Assembly (NCBI RefSeq): GCF_008831285.2
Contig: NC_045138.2
Location: 42,459,115 to 42,523,114 of the forward strand
Reading direction: 5' to 3'
DNA: 64,000 nucleotides
Origin: Nymphaea colorata
Lineage: Eukaryota; Streptophyta; Magnoliopsida; Nymphaeales; Nymphaeaceae
Part shown: positions 56,640 to 64,000 of the stretch, piece after piece
Numbering within the stretch: position 1 is the stretch's first letter
Layout: each line of letters opens with the position of its first letter
Translations under genes and position numbers: made by a program
Notes under the pieces: generated by a model
What the model saw: only the letters and a program-made list of their open reading frames with translations
Told to the model about the DNA's origin: nothing
The model's database searches: none

Positions 56640-58551
56640 ATATTGTGGAAACTTACATTCCAATTGGATACAATCAATGATATTATACTGGTTTGCCTTA
56701 TACAACTTCATAAACCAAGTGAACAGGTAAATACTTTCCAAGCAACATAGCTTCAACATATTTTTTCCTATAAATGCTTAAATTCACTTCTTTTCTAACT
56801 TTAATGCATAAATCATTGAAGAAATTGCACAACTCATTTAACACTACACTTGCTATTTTTAGTAAAGATAGTGAAAAGAACTGATGAATTAACATATGAC
56901 AACAATAACTCTTTACATGATATTTTTCTAGCCCTTTGAATGTACACATTTTGAGATATTTGATGCATAACCATTTGGAATCTTTAAATTATTGAAGACA
57001 TTGCATAATATGGTTTGTTCTTTTTTGCCCATAGTAAAACATGTTGCATGCAATAATATCTTATTAGTTCTATTTCGTTTTTTAGTATGGATTCATTACC
57101 TTATATTCATTGTTTTTAGGTCTAAATGAGAATTGTAGTGATCATTTGTCTTTTCTTCTAGATTCAACAATGTGCCAATTATAGTGTCACACAAATTTTT
57201 TAATGTTCATTACATCTAGTTTGTAACGTAATATGTTTTACTTTCAGTATGGTAGAGTGAAAAATATGTCTGTCTTTTTCCAATTATATAACAATTGTTC
57301 ATATTTCACTTCTTCCAATATATCAATTCTAGAAAGAGGTAGTGGAGCACTTCTCATTTCTTTTGCTCCACAGAAAAAAATGTCTATCCATTCTATATAT
57401 ATGATCTGTAGGCAAAAAACTTTGATGGCCTATGCAGCAATCCTTACGACTATTTTTCAGCAGATAAGAACATGTATTCTCATGGCATATGGGGCATGCT
57501 AACTTCTTCATTGTACTCCATCCTAATAAATCTCCCTAAGCTGGAAATTGTTTACTGTCTATAACAACATAACATGCATTTGAAAACATTGATTACTACT
57601 TTTATCATAAGTTTCTATACCAATACCTACAATAATTTCAATTCATTAATTAATTACTGCAAATAAACATCTGTTTTTTCTCCAATAGAATTTGGCCATG
57701 TGAAAAGATAAAATCATGTATGACTACTTCACACACATTTATTGCGGAAAGTTATATATAATAATCACAATTGCCACATATATATATTTTATAACATACT
57801 AAAAGTACGAAAGGGTTTGAACTTGTCGCTTGCCAAACCAAGCCTAAACGTTACGACTGTCTAATGCAAAAATTGGATGTAACTCATCAAATGATCTCCA
57901 AGCTAATGAATCAATAAGTTGCTTTAGTATACAATCTTTAACGCGTCCTTCATCATGCTATCTCGTGTCTAAAGCAATCTTTAGGTACATTCTTTGAAAT
58001 TTTGGTATTAGCAATCTTTTCAATTTTACTAGAGATTTTGTTCATAGTGTCATTCATTTTATCTACATCCTCTACATTGAAGCACTGTAAATATCACATT
58101 GATCTTTGTCAAAATATTCCTTCCAAAATATTATGCAATTCCAAGGACATGCATCTATCTTATCATAAGTCATATCCAATGCCACAAGTACTTTCTTTGT
58201 CTCACAAAAATGCTTCATCATCATACACCCTTGGTAAAATGCTTCATGTAATAATTCTAATAGCATATTAAATGATATGTTGCTCTATCTATACATGCAC
58301 TTCATGTGAAAATAATCAAATTTGAAAGATAGCTTCGAGAATTTAAGGCATTTAGGATATAGTTCTACTTCAACATCTATTAGCAACTTCATGTATTCAT
58401 TACTCGGTAATTCTTTATCTTCTATGTCATTATCTGCATGTTCATATGGCACATCTTCTGAATGTACTCTGAATGCATGTCTAATCAACATATGTGTATT
58501 ATCTTTGTCATCTTCTACAATCTCATTATCATCATTTTGATAGGGCGACAA
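56640..58551 (-). pseudogene. TNP2-like CACTA transposase, copy 2
   Basis: N-terminal part in 58266-58072: HEAFYQGCMMMKHFCETKKV, LDMTYDKIDACPWNCIIFW (transposase_21 start). Core at 57511-57329: KLACPICHENTCSYLLKNS, CCIGHQSFLPTDHIYRMD. DUF4218 at 56949-56698: KSYCCHMLIHQFFSLSLLK, LCIKVRKEVNLSIY, LLGKYLPVHLVYEVV. Frames between the blocks are broken. This copy retains the N-terminal part that copy 1 lacks. Confidence 0.85.
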
Positions 58552-58560
58552 TGGCTCACC

Positions 58561-59563
58561 ATAATAATGCCAACGATTATAATTTTGAACAACACCAAAG
58601 CATACATAGTGATCTAAAATATATATTGCTAGTTAAAATAAATAATTATTGCACTCTATACAATGACACAATATTTTTCTAATGATTAACATACTATTTT
58701 CCATACCGAAATCAGTGAAACCTTCAACTCCTTTGAAATATTTAACATTTCTTCTAAAAAATAAATAAATAATTTTTAAAAAATTAAAACTCAATTACAA
58801 GGTATCATATCGTAGTAAAAATAAAAGAAAATGTTACCTATCTTTATCTTCAACATTCACTTTTATTGCTTATATACCATCCAACTAATAAAATTAAACA
58901 ACATATTAATATAAAAAACAATATAAAAAGCAAAACACATTAAGCAGTTCACTTTATCATGATACCAATTATGAAATCATGACTTGAATCAAGGTATATA
59001 ATATGCAAATTAGGCACCTTGAAATAGTATATGGTTTGTAGTAGCAGTTTTAGACTATGTGGTTCAATTGTATGATAAGATTCAATTGCAAATACCTCTC
59101 ATAAACCATCATAATGACATCAACCAAAAATATTATTTCATACATAATTGATAAACTTGCAAAGCTACATTTCTTACACCTCGTCTTCATGCAATCTAAC
59201 AAAGTCAGCAATAGAACACTACTTCAAATGTGAGATCGGGTGTGTGTGTGAGTGAATGAATAATGTATTGCAGTATGAGGTCATACTACAATACAATTCC
59301 TACAATTCCACCCTCAGATGTCTCACGTATAATTAAGAGAAACTTAGAAGAAACACAATTTTTCTTGTGCAATAAGTGTTATAGTAGGACCTTGTAAGCT
59401 TCAACTTGGAATTGTCAAATTCACTGTGGTGTTGACCAATAAAAAAGGCCCTCAATAAATTGAATTGATTTCCTTGCTGTTTTTAAGTTGTTGTCTTCTA
59501 AAAATAAGGGAAAAAACTTCAATAATAAGATAATTGGAATTCATACACATAGTATCATACTAG

Positions 59564-59601
<38 letters not shown>

Positions 59602-59756
59602 CATATATAATACTTTAAGTCATTTATAGTATGTTACTATATGTATGGCAGCTTTGGCATACATATGATTTCAGTGCAAATTGTAACTTCAATTGTGTTT
59701 TTAATTTCTTTGTTTATAGATTTTGCTTTCTTTCTTTCCTCTTTCTTAAAAGTTAC
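58561..59756. other. Intergenic, no recognised gene
   Basis: AT-rich, with a (TG)n microsatellite at 59571-59600 and a short palindrome near 59275-59300. Nothing coding. Confidence 0.45.
59571..59600. repeat. (TG)n microsatellite
   Basis: About 30 bp of alternating GT. Confidence 0.92.
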
Positions 59757-60785
59757 CCCAAATCTCCCACAACCTAGAACAACTGTTTACCCTTCATAAT
59801 GTGATTTTAAAATAGTTTTCAAAGCAGGATTTCAATAGATGGGGCCATGTATTCGAATGGAACTCTAACAACTTCATCCCAGCATGAGGGACCTGGACCT
59901 AGATCACTTAGGCGCCATCCTAATAAAGATCATTTTGCACTTGTGATTGCTTTTTGAAGCCCAAAACTAAGAATTGCACCAAGGAACTCCGAGAACCTGA
60001 ACCATTAGTATAAAATTCTCACTTTTACAAGTGCAAGCATCCCAAAATTTGCCATTATATAGAACACCATTTTGCCCTGAAATGATAGGAAATCTCAAAA
60101 ACTCTAATAGTGATTTAGAACAAACTCAAATATGGTAATTCTTAGCTCTATAAGTCTTTCAGGATTGTTGAAATCAGCTCCGTAGCTCTTTCGGCAAACT
60201 TAAGTCAGCTCACCCTAGCTCAAATCAGCCCATCAAAACCTAAAACTACAATTGTTAGCTTGACCATATATCCTTAAGTTCAACCAAGTTCAGAATAGGT
60301 TTACCTTAGTGGGGAAAAAAAAGTATTATTTCACTTACTTTGAGTTGCCAACCCTAATTTAAATCCTAAATTAGCTAACAAGTTCTAGAGCTCACTCTCC
60401 CTTTCCTGTTTTTTCAAGAGTTTGAGCTGAACTTGAGTTCAACCTAATGGAGTGAGTTAAAACCAAACTAGGATCATGTTATCATGTATAAATCCATCTT
60501 TCCTTAGTTTGATTTGAGTTTATTCATCCTACTTTGAGTTTCATACAGTTTTGAAGGTCCCGAAGCACACTCCCTCTCTCTTATTTATAGAGGTGTGAGC
60601 TAAACTTGAGCTCAACCTAATGGAGTGAACTGAAATCGAGCTAAAATTGTATTTATCATGTGTAAACTGATCTTCCCTTAGTTCAATTTGAGTTCATCCA
60701 TCCTCGTTTGATTTTAATTCAATTCCAAAAGCCCAAAAGATCACTCTTTCTCTTATTTAGTAGGGTCTGAGCTGGATTTGAGGTT
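59757..60785 (-). repeat. Module A, copy 2 (inverted relative to 16968-17997)
   Basis: Reverse complement of 16968-17997 along its length. It joins the ~90-bp repeat of TIR module B directly at 60785/60786, whereas in the plus copy module A lies upstream of the wax synthase. The start falls inside the first 170-bp unit. Confidence 0.85.
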
Positions 60786-60868
60786 ACATTAATAACCTCA
60801 CCCAACTGGCTAGAACAGGATGCCACTTGGTGCCAAAGGTTACTGTTTTGCCAGTGTGGAATATACAA
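60786..60868. repeat. ~90-bp repeat, distal flank of TIR module B
   Basis: Inverted copy of the 21826-21909 repeat, truncated just after GGTTATTAATGT where module A begins. Confidence 0.8.
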
Positions 60869-60869
60869 A

Positions 60870-61150
60870 CCCAGTTTGCAATCAAGATATCCTTTTTGAT
60901 GTGCCAATCCATGCAGCAATGCATTAGTAAATCCCTATCAGGTGGAAGCTATATACACTACAAACATGAACCTAATGGCACATAAACAAATATAGACTGT
61001 CAATCACCTAGCAGCTAGTGGGAAACTCATCTGTCAGGTCTGATTTAGATAGTCAACTTGAGCTTTAGGCACTAGTCTTTTCCTCAAGCTTTTAGACGAT
61101 AGACCTTGTGCCATATTTTCATATATCCAAGAACCTTTATTTAGAAACAA
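60870..61150 (-). pseudogene. Downstream exon-like remnant linked to TIR copy B
   Basis: Counterpart of 21500-21800. It reads ELAHQKGYLDCKLGLYI-like text in the open frame 60919-60719, where it merges with the flanking repeat. Domain not assignable. Confidence 0.4.
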
Positions 61151-61585
61151 AACTTATACAAGTATGAAAAAAGTTGGTGATGTGCAAATGAGAATATGAA
61201 AATTAAAAAAAAAAAGGTCAAGTGCTAATTTTTAATATACTACTTGAGGCTTTTAGTTGCTCAGAACCTGTCTGGTAGTAACTACATATAGCTTTCAGCT
61301 TGAAATTTTAACCCTAACTACAAGAGAGGAAGCAGCTTGCCCCATGGTATTGATGTTTAGTCAAGTCTAGTCAACTTTCTTCTAAGTACCTCAAATTAAT
61401 TTTTGTGCTTAAATTTTATAAAGTCAAACTATTTGCATAACTAGAACTAAATAAGAGCTGATGATGAGTTAATACGACTAATACGACAGCATACCTGCAT
61501 TTTTCATGTAATGTAAACTAATTGTCTTACAAGTGGCATGGTGAACTATCTCCTTTAATTTTTAAAGTGGTTGAGGAAACTACTA

Positions 61586-62223
61586 TCATACATACACATA
61601 TGTGTCATTTAGAGTGAAACTAGAGATATTCCCCACTTTCATTAATGCTTCCCTCCACTTTCTCACATTCTCCTCCTTCTGCTTCCCATTTGATTCATGC
61701 CTCTCATCAAATGCAAATGCAAAAGAACCAGTCTCTTTCTTAACATGCATGGGGTCCACATAAAAGAACACAAGAATTACTTTTTTGTTACACTCCACTA
61801 TTTTGGCAAGCTCTTTTAAACACCATTGGAATCCACATAGCTCTTAGAGATGTTGGGGATATAGATCTTAGCTTTTTAAATATATTCCAGAAGCCTCTTC
61901 ATCTTCTCACCCTTTTTCATGTTGTCACTGTCTCTAAAGTTGAAAACACCATGCTGCTTAATGCCCTTATACAGATGGTCTCCCTTGTGAGTGTCTTTAT
62001 CTCTAAAGCTGAGGAAAACATCAAATTGAGAACCTTCTATGTTTATTGAAAAATATAATAAAGGAGCCAAGGTATTGGGCTCTGGATCTGGTTCCATCTT
62101 TTCTTCCCCTATGTCTTCTACAATAGTTTCGTCATTTTGAGGGTTAATAGTTGTATCTAAAGCAGTTTTGGCCTTGAAACAAACACTTACGCAGCGCCAA
62201 ACCTTATTCCTATCATTGATCAT
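61586..62223 (-). pseudogene. TIR-domain fragment of a TNL resistance gene, copy B (best preserved)
   Basis: Minus strand. The leader is open here (DETIVEDIGEEKMEPDPEP) and leads into SQFDVFLSFRDKDTHKGDH, KQHGVFNFRDSDN, KKGEKMKRLLEYI, stop (TAA, shared with copy A). After a frame change it continues ECNKKVILVFFYVDPMHVK, ETGSFAFAFDERHESNGK, NVRKWREALMKVGNISSF, corresponding to the second half of a plant TIR domain. No NB-ARC or LRR follows. Of the three copies it has the fewest disruptions: one stop and one frameshift in the TIR. It lies downstream of the minus wax synthase in the same order as copy A. Confidence 0.85.
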
Positions 62224-62454
62224 GTGTTAAGGCAAGATCAAACTGTAAGTAGAGGAGCCATATGCATGTCATCTCTCTATGACGGGCTGAAGGTGGAAGC
62301 GATCTGCTACAGTTGATTTTGCTAGTACAAGAAAACTATGAAAAATAAATGAACAAGAATCTAAACACAACACATGTAAAAAGAGAGGACATACACAGTT
62401 TTTGCTTCTAGAGAGGACATACAACTTTAAACACTTTTGAGGGCTGCATAGTAG

Positions 62455-62475
62455 AGAGAGAGAGAGAGAGAGAGC
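62455..62475. repeat. (GA)n microsatellite
   Basis: Counterpart of the (CT)n tract at 20049-20073 in TIR module A. Confidence 0.9.
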
Positions 62476-62802
62476 TATACTTGGGCTGAAGTGCCTCTGC
62501 TTTTCTTTTTCTTCGTAGAGAGAGAATGAAAGAGGGTTTTGTTTTCTGGAATATTATTTGCTAATCATGAATAGTGGTCACATTTCATATAAATAAGAGG
62601 AACAGGCTTTGTGAGAAGCCCTCCATGATAAGAGGAATAAAATTAAGACGGGTCTAGCCCAACGGATTGAACTGTGGAAATTTTTTAAGGTTGCCAACGG
62701 CCTCTAGTCCATTGACGCTATTAGATTTTGTTACGGTGTGAGCAACATCATCTAACCTTTTGGGGGTTGGTTTTCTGTTGTATTGCCGACAAAGCAATGT
62801 TA

Positions 62803-62895
62803 GACAGAAAAATCTGGTCTTTTGGGCTGCTTCTCACATTAATAACCTCATCCAACCAACTAGGACAGGACACCACTTGCTGCCAAAGGTGACCT
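62803..62895. repeat. ~90-bp repeat, proximal flank of TIR module B
   Basis: Inverted counterpart of 19629-19732, next to the wax synthase 3' flank. Confidence 0.8.
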
Positions 62896-63089
62896 TTTTG
62901 CCGCTATGAGATATTAAGGATACTTAACGTGATCTATCAAGAACTTATTCATTTTAACATTGAAATTGACTTTGGCATTTCGTCAATTATACTACAAAGG
63001 AGCAAAACAAGCTTTTGCTTCAATGGGTACATATACACAATAAAACTGAAATGCCAAAGAAACGCCCAGAATTGGTGGAAGGAAAAAGC

Positions 63090-64000
63090 TCAGAGATGAA
63101 GGGCAGCCGTTGCATTGCGAGCCGCAGCCATTAAGCCATGGACCAGAAATCTGACACCATCCTGTACTTCAGACGCCACCTTGAGATCGAGATTGTGTCT
63201 GCTCGCGGGAGGGAAGAAGAGCCACGTCCCCGTTGAAAGCAACGCCGTCAAAGTCATAACGATTTTTACGGCTCGCGGCAGGCGACCTACTAGCCCAGGC
63301 CCCAGCAGCCCCTCCAGCCACTCTTCAGCCGCCGCTAGGAGGCCGTGCAGAGTAAAGAAGGCTGTCCACTCCCAGCTGGGCGCCTGAGACGTCATGTAGT
63401 ACAGCAGTACCTCATGCATCAGGCCGGATACCAGGAAAGCGGCCACTACGCCGACGTCCCTTGCCCTCTTCTGGCCGATTACTCCCCCGCACGCAGCCCG
63501 GACTGGCTGGTACACGGCCTCTCGCAGCGTGCTACTGACGACAAGGTTCCATCGCCGCGCCCAGAAGTCGCGGATCGAGCTCGATAGGAAAGGCCGGTTG
63601 AACTGCGGCTGCAGCCTCACGCGCAGGCACAGCTGGGCAAGGACCGCCGCGGCGACGAAAAGGCCGTCAACAGTGACCATCAAGTGCAGGCTGTAGACGA
63701 AGATGACGATGCTCTGGTGCGGCAGCGCCTCCTTGTGCCCGTACACTCTCAGGCACAGTAGCATGACGATTGCCTCGATCGCGAGATTAGCCACTGAGCG
63801 GAGAAGGTGCGGCGGCTGCTGGAATTTGCTGGTGGATCCGCCTGCGCGCTGCTGCGCCTTGATGGGGAGGGCCGCGAACACGAGGAAGCGGATGAGCGAG
63901 TCGCGGTTCTCGGCTAGAGGTCCCGAATCGAAGCAGAAAAGGACAAGCCGGAAGTTGCAGAGCCAGACGAGGAAGAAGGCGCTGACGGTGCGGAGAAAGA
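63090..64000 (-). CDS. Wax synthase-like MBOAT acyltransferase, second copy, 5' end outside window
   Basis: Open from the window edge to a stop at 63090-63092, about 302 codons visible and missing about the first 59 residues relative to the plus copy. The frame continues uninterrupted across the GTG (63881) upstream of ALPIKAQQ, so the true start is beyond 64000. The RDFWARRWN and SGLMHE boxes are intact. About 25 substitutions separate it from the plus copy over 262 aligned residues. GC-rich like its partner. It is probably functional if its 5' end is intact, which cannot be seen here. Confidence 0.9.
   Translation of the reverse strand, partial: FLRTVSAFFLVWLCNFRLVLFCFDSGPLAENRDSLIRFLVFAALPIKAQQRAGGSTSKFQQPPHLLRSVANLAIEAIVMLLCLRVYGHKEALPHQSIVIFVYSLHLMVTVDGLFVAAAVLAQLCLRVRLQPQFNRPFLSSSIRDFWARRWNLVVSSTLREAVYQPVRAACGGVIGQKRARDVGVVAAFLVSGLMHEVLLYYMTSQAPSWEWTAFFTLHGLLAAAEEWLEGLLGPGLVGRLPRAVKIVMTLTALLSTGTWLFFPPASRHNLDLKVASEVQDGVRFLVHGLMAAARNATAALHL

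Larger units (their letters stand above)
55326..58560 (-). mobile_element. CACTA (En/Spm-like) DNA transposon, copy 2, decayed
   Basis: Same orientation as copy 1, more diverged and AT-rich. TNP2 N-terminal part at 58551-58072, core at 57511-57240, DUF4218 at 56949-56640 and DUF4216 at 55960-55534. No CACTA end was found on either side. Confidence 0.8.

Noticed and set aside
1-64000. CRISPR array, bacterial operon or ribosome binding sites
   Set aside because: The sequence is plant nuclear DNA; the repeats present have no CRISPR-like regular spacers.

Overview
This is 64 kb of plant nuclear DNA, mostly AT-rich and dominated by decayed transposable elements. Only one complete, apparently functional gene is visible: an intronless, GC-rich plant wax synthase of the MBOAT family at 18370-19443 (+). 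A second copy in opposite orientation runs off the right edge (63090-64000, -). Plant-type features are the plant L1 LINE, hAT, CACTA (TNP2) and Ty3/gypsy families, a mitochondrial nad4/trnH insertion, and TIR-domain resistance-gene fragments of the TNL kind. TNL genes are lost in grasses, so I infer an angiosperm outside the grasses. I cannot name the species.

Layout. 1-6549: a decayed minus-strand Ty3/gypsy element whose left LTR is cut by the window edge. 8.25-11.26 kb: a decayed plus-strand L1 LINE (ORF1, endonuclease, start of RT). 12.4-13.1 kb: duplicated unit with AT arrays. 16.85-18.0 kb: 170-bp tandem repeats and 'module A'. 18.37-19.44 kb: wax synthase. 19.6-21.9 kb: TIR-domain pseudogene A between two ~90-bp direct repeats. 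21.9-25.4 kb: mitochondrial insertion (nad4 exon piece and trnH-GUG relic). 25.5-27.2 kb: TIR pseudogene C.

27692-38133 is a 10.4-kb hAT element with a perfect 8-bp target duplication and matching terminal inverted repeats. It carries a broken transposase, a piece of the chloroplast-division gene CRL with an intron, a run of unidentified spliced exons, and a second hAT (33409-36061, its own perfect 8-bp duplication) that carries an exon of a YebC/TACO1-family gene. A tandem copy of the surrounding sequence preserves the pre-insertion site.

38.1-50.4 kb is mostly unassigned AT-rich DNA. It holds two abutting CACTA-type ends, minisatellites, tandem duplications, a ribosomal protein P0 gene fragment and a 114-bp-arm hairpin. 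50.4-58.6 kb holds two CACTA (En/Spm-like) relics in the same orientation. 59.76-64.0 kb is the inverted copy of the 17-21.9 kb region (module A, TIR pseudogene B, wax synthase), with module A in a different order relative to the gene.

The genes do not form a pathway. The theme is segmental duplication of a wax synthase with linked TIR-gene debris, plus nested hAT elements that picked up introns and exons of host organelle-related genes. All homology calls are by eye from translated motifs; no database search was run.
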